DNA from: Moniliella sp. 'wahieum'
Taxonomy: Eukaryota > Basidiomycota > Moniliellomycetes > Moniliellales > Moniliellaceae
NCBI GenBank assembly: GCA_003971905.1
Contig: RSEE01000015.1
Span: forward strand, 62,001-126,000
DNA: 64,000 nucleotides
Reading direction: 5' to 3'
In this document: piece after piece, positions 1-11,187 of the stretch
Numbering within the stretch: position 1 is the stretch's first letter
How the letters are laid out: every line of letters begins with the position of its first letter
Made by a program: the position numbers and the translations under genes
Notes under the pieces: generated by a model
What the model saw: only the letters and a program-made list of their open reading frames with translations
What the model was told of the DNA's origin: nothing
Database searches by the model: none

Positions 1-247
1 CACTTGGCCCTGGGAGCGCTGCTTGAGCCGCCGGTGGATGCGGCCGACAGGGAACTGGGCACGCAGCGCAGTGTCAGTAGCCTACGCCAAGGCGGGGGGC
101 GGGGGGGGGGCAGAGCGCGCAAGGACACCCGAGGGAGAGAATACGCACCTGCAGGCCAGCACGGGCACTTTGCGTGTGGGCGTCGCCTTGGTCTTGGCAT
201 CGCCAGGGGGCATGGCCTTGCCCGCCGCCGCCAGGCTTGGGAGGCAT
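1..247 (-). CDS. Histone H2A.Z variant, 5' part (runs off window start)
   Basis: Partial gene for the H2A variant that replaces H2A in promoter nucleosomes. Exon 1 is 247-149 and exon 2 is 54-1, continuing outside the window; the intron 148-55 (94 nt) starts GTGCGT, has a CTGAC branch site and ends CAG. The spliced product reads SARAGLQ-FPVGRIHRRLKQRSQGQV, the start of the histone fold; the HxxLKxR stretch is H2A.Z-like, not canonical H2A (which has HRLLRKGNYA). The ATG at 247 is in frame with SARAGLQ, but the tail in that frame is not lysine-rich; the neighbouring frame reads KAMPPGDAKTKA, a typical H2A.Z tail. Two compensating indels in the tail are likely. Confidence 0.8.
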
Positions 248-1701
248 AGTGGTGGGAGGAGGAGGAGGCGGAGGGCTAGGCGGGGGGTGCGGGGGATGCG
301 GCAGGCCCGGCGGAGGAGACGAGGAGCAGAGGCGCGGCAGGAGGCGCGAGCAGAGGTGGGGGTGGGCAGGAGCAGGCCAGGCGGCACGCGACCGCTAGTA
401 CGACGTACACCGGCTGCTCCCAGGCAGCTGGGCGCGGGAGGAAGCGACGCAGTACGGCGCTCTTGGCAGCCAGCCTGAGCACGCGCAGCGCCCGGCGCAG
501 CGCCAGTGTGCACCGGGGCGGCGTAGAGTTTGAAAGTGGCAAAAGCCGAGCTGGGCGAGTATATCGCCTGCTCCTGGGGCCGTGCCCCGTGCCAGCACCG
601 CACCACACCGCGCTCGTGCGCACGCCCGGTGCCCACACCCTCCCCTGCCGTGTGCACCGACGTCGATGGGGCTGCTCGGCGCCCACCCTGGCCCAAGGGC
701 GCCCCCCCTGCACAGCCAGATCACATCGCATCGCGCCCCGTCCTGTCCTCCCGGGCTGGCCTGGAGACCTCCCGGGCTTCCGTCGCTTCAGCTGTCGTCC
801 CAGGTCAAGCTTCCACGGCTTCCAGCTTCAAGGCCGTCCGGAGGATCCGATGGAACGGCGGCGTCCCTGCAGGCCATGGTGGACCAAGGTACGCATGCGT
901 CGGGGTGTGGGCCAGGGCGGGGGATGGATGGGCAGCGATGCGGGTAGCTTGGCGGCCAGCAGGCGGGATGGGCGACGGCAACGGCAACGGCAACGGCAAC
1001 GGCGACAGCGACAGCGACGACGACGACGACGACGAAAGGCAGCAGAATGACTGTGAGCATGTGAGGCATGCAGCCGCGCAGGCGTGGCTCCCGTTTGCCC
1101 GATTCCGCCCTGGCGTCCCACATGGGTGACCAGGTTCACCGGTGGGGCCTAGCCGCCTCTGAGATCTGACGGTACATTTCAAAACGCAACCCCGGCCAGG
1201 CGGCGGGAGTTGAGTGCCAAGTACGCGCCCGCGCATCGGACATTGGCTTCTCTCGGGCTTTAGCGCGCAGCAGGCGTCACGCGTCCTGAGGCGTCACGCG
1301 TGCTGCGGCCTCAGGCTGGCTGGGACAAAGGGACCAGAGCAAGTGGGCGCGAACGGGTGCTGCGCTGGGCGCCCCCCCGCCGGCACGCGTGGCGGCAGTG
1401 TTGTGCTGCGCCGGCCGAACATCGGCAGGCCGCGCAGGGGGGCAGTGCTGGGCGTGCGCCGGCCCCACACAGCGCCTGTGCTGGCCGTGCCAGCTGCGAC
1501 CAGCCCAAGGCACGGCGCCCAGGGCGCGGTGCAGGCTGGAGGCGGGGCGCGTGCCTGCCTGCATGCATGCCTGCCTGCCTGCGCGTGCCCGCACCGGCGC
1601 ATGCGTCCCTCCGCGGTGGCACGCTGCGCCCCCCCTCCCCCACCACCCACCTCGCGCCTCGCACTCGCGCCTCGCACCACCACCTCTCCCCTCCACCAGC
1701 A
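248..1701. other. Intergenic region, divergent promoter of H2A.Z and CYSTM genes
   Basis: No gene recognised. GC-rich with several overlapping open frames that look like composition artefacts. It must hold the H2A.Z promoter at its left end and that of the CYSTM gene at its right end. It contains a compound microsatellite near 972-1036 and CCTG-type short repeats near 1551-1585. Confidence 0.5.
972..1036. repeat. Compound microsatellite (GGCAAC / GACAGC / GAC)
   Basis: Runs of GGCAAC hexamers pass into GACAGC and then pure GAC trinucleotides. It lies in non-coding DNA. One frame through it would encode an Asp-rich stretch, but no gene surrounds it. Confidence 0.85.
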
Positions 1702-2051
1702 ATGTCGGCTCAGGACGTACGTCGCCTCTGCTCCTGCGCCCCTCGCGCCCACCCCGCGTCGTGGCTTGCTGACTGCGTGCTCCAGTACTACGGCGGCGGC
1801 GCCCCCCAGCAGGGCTACGGCGCTCCCCAGCAAGGCTACGGCGCTCCCCAGCAGGGCGGCTACTACCCCCCTCCTCCTCAGCAGGCCTACGGCGCCCGCC
1901 GCAGCAGGGCGGCTACTACCCGCAGCAGCAGCAGCCGCAGACGGTGTATGTGCAGCAACCTGCCCAAAAGAGCGGTGGCGGCGGCGATGGGTGCTGTGCC
2001 TGCTGTCTGGCGTGCTTGGCGTGCTGTGCGCTGGACGAGCTGCTGTGCTAA
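1702..2051 (+). CDS. CYSTM-type small protein, Gln/Tyr/Gly-rich with cysteine-rich tail
   Basis: Small protein of about 90 residues. Exon 1 (1702-1716) encodes MSAQD; the intron 1717-1785 starts GTACGT and has a CTGAC branch site. Exon 2 carries three near-identical GYGAPQQ units, then Gln/Pro/Tyr-rich sequence, a short Lys/Gly hinge, and a C-terminal CCACCLACLACC module ending ALDELLC. This arrangement matches the CYSTM family of cysteine-rich tail-anchored stress-associated proteins, in which the Cys module associates with membranes. One C is missing from a C-run near 1893-1896: the Gln-rich part after it and the Cys module lie in the next frame. Confidence 0.75.
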
Positions 2052-4095
2052 TTCCAGCGTTGGGCGCGCTTAACCTCAAAGCCGAATGCCCGGACGCCAC
2101 TTGGGCCTCCTCTTCTTCTGCTTCGGCTGCCCTGCCTGCATTTCTTGCCGGGCTTGTCCTCCACCCCATTTTTTCGCTTAGTCCGCTGGCGTGGCGGGGC
2201 TCTGCCTGCCACCCGGTATCATCTATGTGCACTTGATTCGTACCAGACCTCCTCACCCATTCCCACGCGATGGGCTTTGTTTCCGTTGGCTGGTCTGGGC
2301 TGGTGGCGTGGATCCTTGGAATTCCCCCCCCCCCTCTTTTTCTTCCCCTAGTCTTCTCCCGTATGCCCCCCCCCCCAGGCACGGCGAGCTGGCAATGGCC
2401 ACTGCCCCTGATCCTGTTTTATGTTGGCCTCTTGCTCTTCTCTGATTCCTCCTCCTTTTCCCTTCCTCTTTCTTCTCCTCTTGCTCTTCCTCTCTGTACC
2501 CGGTTGACGGCACCCCAGTAGCCAGCCATCCCAGGTTTTTTTTTTTTTCTCTCTAGATCGGTAGGTAGGTGCCTAGCGTCTACGTTGGCAGTGTCCCAGG
2601 GAACGAGCTCGGCGAGCGGTGCGCGCTGAGCCTCACCTCTGATGCGCCCATGTCGGTGTTGGGCCAAAATGAATATGAGACAAGTACGGCGGCGCCGGTG
2701 CTAGACTCGGTTTCAGCTCCGACGCACGGTGTTCAGTGTTCAGTTGAGCGCAACTAGCTACCACCTGTGGCTACCACTGCCACTTCTTGGGTTGGTCCGG
2801 TCCAAGGACCGAGTACGGATGGGCTAGTTGCACGCCGGTCATTAACCAGTACTCTCAGAACTCAGTAGTCACTAGTCATTCTGCGTTCCCCTTCGCCGGA
2901 GCGGGGTCCAGGCCCCGGGCGAGGAGACGTTTCATCTCTGAGAATCTCAGCGAGGCGAGCGGGAACACGGGGCTGGCGCCCTGCAAAAAAGCAGGACCCA
3001 ACAGGCCAATCGCCCGGTTGAATTTTTGGGCCCCCCAACTGTTCGTCCATCCTCCCATATACCCTCCCCTCCCAATCGCCGCACTGCCTCGAAGTGTTAC
3101 GCGCTGCGCCTCCCCACGCGCCGCGTCCCTCTTTCGACATATCTCTCTCTGGTTCTGAGCGGGGGCCCAGGAGGCCGTACCAGGGTATAGTAGCGAGTCA
3201 GTGGAGCGAGGCAGTGGAGCACGCCTTCTTTGCCAACAGGGGGCGTGGGAGAGAGACCGCCTGCGCTCGATCCGCGTCCCGAGCTCACCATCTATGCTCT
3301 CGTGCTCGTGGGTGCTGGGGCAAGTGGCAAGTGGAGGCACCCTGACCGGGTCACGCACAAGAACGAACGGTGGATATGACTAGTGCTAGTACTAGTGACT
3401 AGTGAATGATGACTTCCCAGGCCTGGCACAAGGGCCATGTGGGTCCCATCTGTGCAGAGGCAGCGCTGGGACATCGAGATCCGGGCCGGTGGAGAGAATG
3501 GATCGAATGCGGGGCTCCAGGCGATTCAAGCCGATTGCATACGGTGGTTACTGGTCGATAGAGGCAAGAGATGCATGGGAGTGCATGGGAGGTGAGTTTT
3601 GTTTCGTACCTGTACCCCAGCTCTTGGGGCGGGTAGTTTATACCGGCTGGGTTGATCAAGAAGCGGTAGTACTTCAGCAGTGTGTGTCCCTGCTGTCGGT
3701 TGACGGTGGGTGCCTAGCCGCAATGATGGTAAGGATGACACAAGAGAAGGCCTGGCTGCCGAAATACCTCTCCTTTTGGTGGTACCTTTTTCGTTGCGTT
3801 CGGTACAGCACATGGCTCCGGAGCTTGCAGAACCCCAATTCCAGAGGATAAAAACAAAGCATGTGATTGACGAGGGAAAGAAGTCGTATATGAGGGAATG
3901 CCATGTCTAAAAGGTGCAGGCACATGTACAGCTACTTTCGGACGCACGGATCTACTCGTGGTACCACGACACTACCTCCTGCTATGGGCACGTCTAGATG
4001 CAGATTGGCTCACGAGAGGACAAAATGGGTAGGCATCAAACAGGGGAGAAATAGGTTGAAATCGGCAATGGTTTCAAACGATCCACATTGGCGGA
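2052..4095. other. Intergenic region, 2.0 kb
   Basis: Contains the 3' flank of the CYSTM gene and of the convergent acyl-CoA synthetase gene. Pyrimidine-rich to about 2550. Short ACTAGT-containing repeats occur near 2865-2880 and 3378-3405. Open frames of up to about 150 codons (for example 3402-3851) show no recognisable domain. I see no RNA gene. Confidence 0.5.
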
Positions 4096-6151
4096 TCAAG
4101 GAGTCATCGGTCCTTGCAGGTAGAGCTTCTCCACCTCGCCCTCAAAGCGCTTGCGGATCATGTCGCGGCGGTACTTGAAGGTGGGGGTGAGGGTGCCCTC
4201 TTCGACGGAAAGAGGGGTGGTGGTGATGTAGAGGCCTTTGATCATTTCCACCCCGTTCAGCTTCGCCTTCTTGCCCAGGCCCAACAGCACGCCCAGCACA
4301 GCGCGGACGACCTTGGGGTCAGACGCGGCAGCTTCGAGCTGGTCGGGCGCAATGGTCGTACCGAGCACCTGGCCTACCAGCGCAGGGAACGCATCCGGGT
4401 CGATCACGCCCACCGCGACAATGTAGTTTTGGAGCGAGTCCGCCAAGACGACAAGCTGCTGGAAGCCCGGCCAGGCAGCGTACACCGCTTCCACTTTTTC
4501 CAGCGCAATGTACTCGCCCTGACTCAGCTTGACCAAGTGCTTGACCCGATCCACAATGCTCAGCCGACCCCGCTCGTCAATCGAGCCAATGTCGCCCGTG
4601 GCAAGCCAGCCACCGTCGATAAAGCTGTCGGCCGTTCTCCTCATCCTTGTAGTAGCCGGGAAGACACTCGGACCACGGACCAAGATCTCACCACGAGGGT
4701 TGGGCTTGTCAGTGGCACGGTACCCGAGCTCGGCCTGGTCACGCAGCCGGAGCTCGACACCGGGCAAGGGCCCGCCGACCGCACCCAAGTTCTTGTCCCA
4801 CGGAAGGTTGAGCGACACAGTCGCCATGTTTTCCGTCGCGCCATATCCCTCGCGCAAATCAGCCACGAGACAAACACGCAGAAGCTTGAGCACGTCGGGC
4901 CGGATCGGGGCCGAGCCCGAGATGATCACCTCCACGTTCCCGCCCAGCAACGCGCGAATCTTGCGGAAGACGAGCTTGTCCCAAAACGCGTGTTGTACTT
5001 GCCCATCCACATCGTGGTAGGCCAGTTTGCTCTCGACAGCCCGGCGCAGGAGCTTAGACCGGAACGAGTCCCCGTTCATTTGCATCTCAATCTGTGCCGC
5101 GATCCGGTTGAGCACACGCGGAACAGAGGGGAACACGCTAGGCTTGAGAATCTGCAGGTCCTCCAACAGCTTGGTCGTGTCCCCGCACGAGTAGCCAATC
5201 ATGGCCTTGGACTTAACGCAGATAATCTCCAGCAGAACCTCGTAAATGTGCGCAACGGGAAGGTAACTGATCATGCTGCTCCCAGGCAGGGCGGCAGGGT
5301 AAACCGCGACTTGGGCCGCGGCACTGTAACCCAATTGCCCGTGAGTCACCATGGCACCCTTGGGTTGGCCCGTGGTGCCCGAGGTGTAGCAGTACATGGC
5401 GACCTGCTCCGGCGTGGGCAAAGGCGGAGGGAGGAACCAGTTTGCTGGCGCCCAAGGCGAGCACATCAGCAAACAGCACCAGCTGAACCCCATTGTCCTT
5501 GGCCCAGGCAGCAGCAATGTCATCGCGAGCGAGTTGGGTCGGTGGAAGCTTGGGGGTGGCAACGTTGGCAGGCGGCTGCTCATCAATCAGCACCACCACC
5601 TTGAGCTTGGGAAGCTGGTCCTTGTTGGCGAGGACGTTGGGAAGGTGCGCCGAGGTGGTGAAGAGGATGCACGCATCGAGTGGGCCAACACGTAAAAGGC
5701 ATTGTCGATCGCAAACGAGTCATAAATGCACACTAAGCGACGGCCGAAAGCAGTCGATTGCTGGAAGATGAGCTGAAATTCGGGCGTGTTGGGTGCCCAC
5801 AGGGCCATGGTAAAGTCGTTCGGCGCATCGGGGCCAAGTTGACCATCGGCCAGCCAGTAGCCCAAGGCCGAGCCCAGCTGCTGGATCTGCACATTGGCCT
5901 CGGCATAGGTCAGCCAGGCATAGTGGTTCGACGGAGCGCCCTTGGCAAAGTCCCAGGGCCGGCGGCCAATGAAGTTGCTGTTGGGCGACTCGTGGACGGC
6001 CTCCTGAAAGGAGGCGGAGGGGACGCCAATGTGGGAGAAGTCGGGTGCCTGGGCGTTGCGGTAGATAGCCGAGTAGCCGGGCTCCTCCGTGCCGGGCACA
6101 GGCTTGGCCGCGATGCGTTCTGCGTTTTTCGTAGGGGATGATGGGAGCCAT
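4096..6151 (-). CDS. Long-chain fatty acyl-CoA synthetase (AMP-forming)
   Basis: Activates long-chain fatty acids to acyl-CoA through an acyl-adenylate, feeding lipid synthesis and beta-oxidation. The span codes for about 685 residues, the usual size, with no intron. Visible motifs in order are the ATP/AMP P-loop YTSGTTGQPKG, the A5 motif GYGATEN, the A7 motif GWLATGDIG, DRVKHLVKLSQGEYIALEKVE, and the C-terminal TLTPTFKYRR. The start MAPIIPYE at 6151 is followed by an extra A in the A-run, after which the frame moves to NAERIAAKPVPGTEEPGYSA. At least one further shift lies near 5600-5400, between the N-terminal and P-loop parts. A TATA-like CTTATAG sits about 65 bp upstream. Subfamily (FAA1/4-like or FAA2-like) is not resolved. 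Confidence 0.9.
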
Positions 6152-7435
6152 GGTGGGTGGTGGGGAGGGGCAGAGGAGGCTGAGCGCCGGGGGGGATGGA
6201 GTGAAAGATCCGGCTTCTATAAGCGCGTGGCGGGCGAGGGGTCGGGGGGCGTCTGCTGGCGTCTGCGCTGGGATCTGAAACGCCAACCGCCATCTGCTCG
6301 GCTGCGGCCCCGTGCGCCGAGAAGCCAGCGGGCGGGGTTAACCGCGACGCATGACGCATCACCGGCCTCACACTGCCCGCGTCCGCTGTCCGGAGGCGCT
6401 TGCCGGAGACGGCACCGCGCCAGTCTGTGCCGCGCGTCCACCCGGCTCGCTTCCTCCCGGTGCTGCGCCGGCTACCGAGCAAGCCGAGGTACCGGATCAC
6501 CGGTGGCGGTGCCATCACCCCGCGCACTGGCCACTGCAGCAGCCACCGCTCGCCTATCGATCACCGACCAGCGGTGGTCCACGTGCTGCTGCGGGTGCAG
6601 CAGTGCCTGCGCAACAACGCAGCCGCCCCGCTCTGGCCGCCCCGCTCATCGATCGCTCATCGCTCATGCACTCATGCAACGCTGCTCGGCAGAACCAGTG
6701 TCTGTCGGCTGCTCCTATCGGCCACTCGGAAGAGGAGTAGACGCTAGGGTTAAGCAGCATCGGTTTGGCGTTTAACGCTTAGCGCTTAGCCGCTTAATGC
6801 CCAATCTCAATCGAATATCGAATCCCCTTCGCTGTTTCCCGGTTGCCGGTTATATACAACTAACTAAGGGGTGTGCCGTGCGAGCCACATCCATTAGGCA
6901 CTATGCATGTGGCTAGTGACTTCAAGCTTCAAGAGTCAACGAGTAGCTAGTAGGAAGATATATATTCGTGAAGGCTATTCAATGGTACTCCCTGGACAAA
7001 TGAACCCGACACAGCTAGTGCCTAAGCGCGGGATCCCGGCGCCTCTACACCCCAGGCGCACCCTCATCCCGTGCGTGTGGGCATGATTGACTTCCGAATG
7101 TGCCATTTCCATGATGCTCCAAAGGCGTAAGTATATGGCGTCCTGTGCTATTAAAGTTACGCATATTGCCCACATATCCCACTCCACGCACGGGAGCAGT
7201 CATTAATTGCTGACTCCACCTGGACTCTGAGGCGCATATTATCTAAGCCACCCGCGCAGTATAGGGTCAGCTTGACCGCTCCGCCTGCCAAAGCGAGTCG
7301 CAGCAGGCGGTGCGCGAGACAGGACGAAACAGGGGCCCCGCGCCTCGCTCTGGTCGATTCGTGCCAAGGCCTGTGTGGCGCTTCGGCTTGCCTCCCCTCC
7401 CATCAGCTCGGCTCTCTCCATCGCGTTCGAACAGC
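6152..7435. other. Intergenic region between divergent acyl-CoA synthetase and BAR-SH3 genes
   Basis: Promoter region for both flanking genes. Near 6775-6796 it carries three iterations of a GCTTA-type unit (GCGCTTAGC), also found upstream of the GCP4 gene. No coding sequence or RNA gene recognised. Confidence 0.5.
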
Positions 7436-8609
7436 ATGCGTGGCATCTCCAAGGCCTTCATCCGTGCGCCCCACCGCATCACCACCAAGGTTGGCAGGGC
7501 GCACACCAGTTCGGATGCCCAGTTTGACGAGCTTGCTCGCCACTTTGTCACGTTGAAAAGGCAGCTGAAAGCTCAAGAAGGACGCATCCGAGTATCACAA
7601 AGCCGTGCAAAACATGCTCGTGTCGGGTGCTGCGCTCGGGACCACGTTCCAAGCTCTCTTTTCCCCCATGAGCAACGAGGGCGACATGGCCACCGCCTTC
7701 CCCGATGCACTCCGGACGATTGAGCGGCTGCCCGAGTACGATCAACTAATGAGCGAACTACGGGACACGCTTACGCCCGAGCTTGAGCTAATCGAGAATC
7801 GGGTGCTGGGTCCTTTGAAGGGCTTTCACGGGGTGTGCGCTGCTGTGCGCAAAACATTACCAAGCGGGAGCACAAATTGATCGACTACGATCGTCACAAG
7901 AATGCGTTCGAGAAACTGCAAAACAAGAAGGAAAAATCGCTCAAGGACGAGCAAAACTTGTTCAAACTAGAGGAGGAGTACCAAGCGGCGACGGCCGACT
8001 ATGAGTACTTTAACGACACACTCAAGCGAGAGCTGCCCGAGTTTTCAACCTGGCCGCCTCGTTTGTCAACCCGCTTTCCATTCCTTCTACTACATGCAGC
8101 TCAACGTTATCTACCTCACTCTTGACCGCTTCCAGTCTTTGTCAGATGGACAAAACGAAAAGGCCGCCAGTCTGCCACAGATTGAGGAGGATTACCAAGC
8201 AGCCATGGGGGATGTCGTGGAAACGATGGAAGCCCTGTCGATCCGCAAGCCGGCCACCGCCTCGGTGCGGGTGTTGACGCGCACGGACGGACGCTTGGTT
8301 CAGCGCAATTGGACCTGGATCCGGGCATGGGATGGCCGCTAACGCACCTAGTAAGGGCGGTGGCATGGCAAGCGGAAGTATAAGTAAGAAGGCGCCTCCT
8401 CCCCTATTCCGCGCAAGAAGCCGGGTCTGAGCAGCGGCCCAAACTACGTTGTGCCCTGTACGACTACAAGGCGCAGGCGAAGGCGATCTCACATTCGCTG
8501 CAGGGGATCGGATTGAAGTGGTTCAGCGCACCGGGTCACAGGAGATTGGTGGACCGGAGTGGCCAATGGCGTCCAGGGCTTTCCTGGTAACTACGTGCGC
8601 GACCCCTGA
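7436..8609 (+). CDS. BAR-SH3 protein, Rvs167/Hob1 (amphiphysin) family
   Basis: Membrane-curving adaptor of endocytic actin patches. The N-terminus MRGISKAFIRAPHRITTKVG is the amphipathic start typical of Rvs/Hob proteins. The BAR domain follows, with YHKAVQNMLVSGAALG, NRVLGPLKGFHGVCAAVRK, ITKREHKLIDYDRHKNAFEK and YYMQLNVIYLTLDRFQSL. A short Lys/Pro linker (KKAPPP) leads to a C-terminal SH3 domain: ALYDYKAQ, GDLTFAAGDRIEVV, and GNYVRDP before the stop. Single bases missing from A/G runs near 7553 and 7568, and others near 7850, 8045 and 8460, break the frame while homology continues. No intron is needed. Confidence 0.9.
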
Positions 8610-9418
8610 TACCGTAAGAAACACAAGGCCTTACTCTCGTGTGCGCGCCTCTCTCTATATCCGGGCCGCTTTTCCTCTTCTCATATGCTTTGAACCTTTC
8701 CTCCTGTCCCTCTGTTTCGATGATACCTTCTCGTTGCGTTGATGCCACCTCCTCACGTAGGCTGCATGTCAGGCGAAAACGTATTGGTGGTGGCGAAGGC
8801 TGTGTGAGCCCGCTGGGCGGTCTGTTGAGCCTGTACATTGCAGCCAAGCCCTGCCAAGCCTGGGTGCCACCGCGCGCCAGCAGTGCGCAAGCGCCGATCT
8901 ATTGCACCGAACAGACCAACGTACCATGTAACAAATATATATCGCAGACCCCCTTTTTCTTTACGTCATGCTTACCTATTTGTTTCGCGGGCGGAATGCG
9001 CACCCCACCCCCGCGTGCTCAGCCATGCACATGGGTGATAAAATTCCTCCAGCGTGGAACAGTGGAAAGGTGGCTAAGGTGGCGACGGGGGAACGGTGGT
9101 TACGGTGGCGACGTGCACCAAGCCCAAGCTGGGGCGAAGCCCCAGCTGACCGGGCCGTAGGCCCGGTGGTCTTCTAGTGTAACAAAAACAGCATGACCAT
9201 GGCTGCATTCACGTGACCCCCTATTCCAGTGTTGAACGTTGAACGTTGAACGCTGGCAGTTGCCAGTAATAGCACAAGTCCACACAAGTGACAAAAAGTC
9301 ATCAGACGCGTCCGTGTCCTCTCTCGACAGCCGCAATCACCTTGACATATCCACGAACCATGCCCCCACATCCACGAGCCAAGCCACGCATCTGCGGCGT
9401 TCCCGGCACCAGCACCTG
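8610..9418. other. Intergenic region with tandem hairpins
   Basis: No gene recognised. Holds two adjacent perfect hairpins (9128-9167), GGTGGCGACG-type imperfect repeats near 9068-9115 and a threefold GTTGAAC repeat near 9231-9254. The reading frame of the kinase gene downstream is open back to 9239, so the right end could encode an N-terminal extension. Confidence 0.5.
9128..9167. repeat. Two back-to-back perfect 8-bp hairpins with 3-nt loops
   Basis: Read directly: GCTGGGGC-GAA-GCCCCAGC at 9128-9146, a TG spacer, then ACCGGGCC-GTA-GGCCCGGT at 9149-9167. Both stems are perfectly complementary. The pair lies about 520 bp downstream of the BAR-SH3 stop and 250 bp upstream of the kinase. Function unknown; GC-cluster-like or an RNA 3'-end structure are possibilities. 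Confidence 0.8.
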
Positions 9419-10814
9419 ATGCAGGAAGATCGCGCATACGACCCTATCTCCATCTGCGGCCAGGGCGCGTTTGGCACGGTCATCCAGGCCCGATGGTATG
9501 GATCTCTGCGTTTGAAGACCCATAATCAGCGTAGCACACAAGATGAGGGGGGGGCTCTGGTGGCTATCAAGAAGCTTAAGGATCACATCCCACCCTATGT
9601 GAATGCGGAAGAACTGTTGGACCTGCCAGAGCTACGAGTATGGCATATAGTTCCTTCCCCCCCCTCCCCTCTGTTATTTTCTCCCTAGTACTAGAGTAGC
9701 ATTTACTGATGATTGATTCATGATAGGCATTGCTTTTATCCCGTCGCACTCCCACGTCGTTGCACTGTGGGACGTCTTTCTTCTCCGCCCTCCTGCACCG
9801 AAAGAGCTCCACATCGTATTTGAATACCTTCCTTTCAACTTGATTCAAGTCCTTGAGTATGCCAAGGCCTCGGGACGACGATTGGCCTACTCCCTCGTTA
9901 TTTCGATTGCGTACCAGATGTTCCTTGGCTTGGACCACATTCACCAGCATGGTTGGCTTCATCGTGACCTCAAGCCTGAGAACGTGCTGATCTCCTTTCC
10001 CGGTGGCTTGGAGACAATGATGAACGCTCGCCACTTCCCTGTCCAAAAGTTGGTGGTCAAGATCGCCGATCTAGGCTTAGCAACGGAGGTAGGTCTTTCC
10101 CCTTTCCCCCGCCTCCACAGTTTCGAGGTCACGTCTAAAGCCGCATCATGGATGCAGATCACCGGCGCCAACGAACCGTTGTCAACGTACATATCCACCC
10201 GCTGGTACCGTGCACCTGAACTGTTACTCGGGATAAAGAGGTACGGGGTGGGGGTTGACATGTGGGCTGCTGGAGTCATGATTGGGGAATGCGTGCTGCT
10301 TGAGCCCCTTTTCCCTGGGACCAACCAAGTTGATCAGCTACTGCGCATTGCTCGGGTGCTCGGTCGTCCGCACTCCGAGAGAGGAAGGCAAGTATGGCCG
10401 CAAGGGCTTGTTCTGGCACGGACACTACGCTTCACTTGGCCTAATAGATGTACTGGAGGGTTGGAAAGTCTGTTCCATTCCAACACGCTGCCCCAGATCC
10501 TTCAGCTTCTGCGTGCGTTGTTACTCTACAATCCAGAATCGCGTTTGGTCGCCAGGGAAGCCCTTGATCATCCACTCTTTTCTTCTTCCTTTGGTCTTCC
10601 CAACACTGAGACGTCGTGGTCGTTCGGGGAGACCCGACGGGTGTTGCGGCATGATACCCTCGTTTCTTATCAGCCACATCGAAATGGGGGAAACATGATG
10701 CACGTGTACGACCAGGAGCTCAAGGACCAACTCAAGAGACTTTATCGGACCCCTGTCGCACCGACGTTTACGCCTTACGACCGGTTGCCGTCATACCTCA
10801 CGCGACGAATTTGA
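9419..10814 (+). CDS. CMGC serine/threonine kinase, MAK/RCK (Ime2/Crk1-like)
   Basis: Protein kinase resembling the MAK/ICK/Ime2 branch that links MAPK and meiotic or morphogenetic signals in fungi. Visible: glycine loop GQGAFGTV, catalytic lysine in VAIKKLKDH, HRDLKPENVL, metal-binding DLG, and the activation segment STYISTRWYRAPELLLG. Family members usually have TxY; here the first position is Ser. Intron 1 is 9638-9726 (GTATGG...ATAG) and intron 2 is 10089-10157, 69 nt, in frame and stop-free. The phase across intron 1 does not match, implying an indel near it. The ATG at 9419 (MQEDRAYDPIS) directly precedes the kinase fold, but the frame is open from 9239. The stop is at 10812-10814 after YLTRRI. 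Confidence 0.8.
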
Positions 10815-11187
10815 TGATGAGAGAGGTCACAGGTTACACATGCCATCCTCGAAGAGATAGCCAAAAGCATGCCGAGTTACAGCATGACGTTTTACAAGAG
10901 CGCGCAGATCAACCGCGACGGTGGGTGCTGATGGGGCAGGGGCAGAAAGAATGAAGGTACTAGCTATACTGTCACGTCGAGGCCCTGGAGGCGGATCAGA
11001 TAGTGAGCTAGTCAGCCATGATTATGTGGTGCATCATATATACCCAGTTGCACCGGTCGCTCCGTGGCTCAGCCTCAGCGCACAACCCGAGCGCTCACCT
11101 CGCCGCACGTGACCGTCCCACGGCAAGCGGGACACAAGCCGAGATGACATGGACTTCGTAGCTTGCTCGTCCATACTGCGCGCCATC
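10815..11187. other. Intergenic region, 0.37 kb
   Basis: Spacer between the kinase and the small membrane-protein gene. An in-frame ATG at 11149 would add 13 residues to the latter. Nothing else recognised. Confidence 0.4.

Noticed and set aside
1551-1585. CCTG/CATG short repeat as a possible CRISPR-like or telomeric array
   Set aside because: Only a few tetranucleotide units with no spacers; simple-sequence DNA in a eukaryotic genome.
3402-3851. 150-codon plus-strand open frame as a gene
   Set aside because: No recognisable domain, no splice context, and similar-length frames overlap on the other strand; not supported.
4114-5604. 496-codon plus-strand open frame opposite the acyl-CoA synthetase
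   Set aside because: It mirrors the coding strand of a clear AMP-binding enzyme and has no domain of its own; a typical GC-rich antisense shadow.
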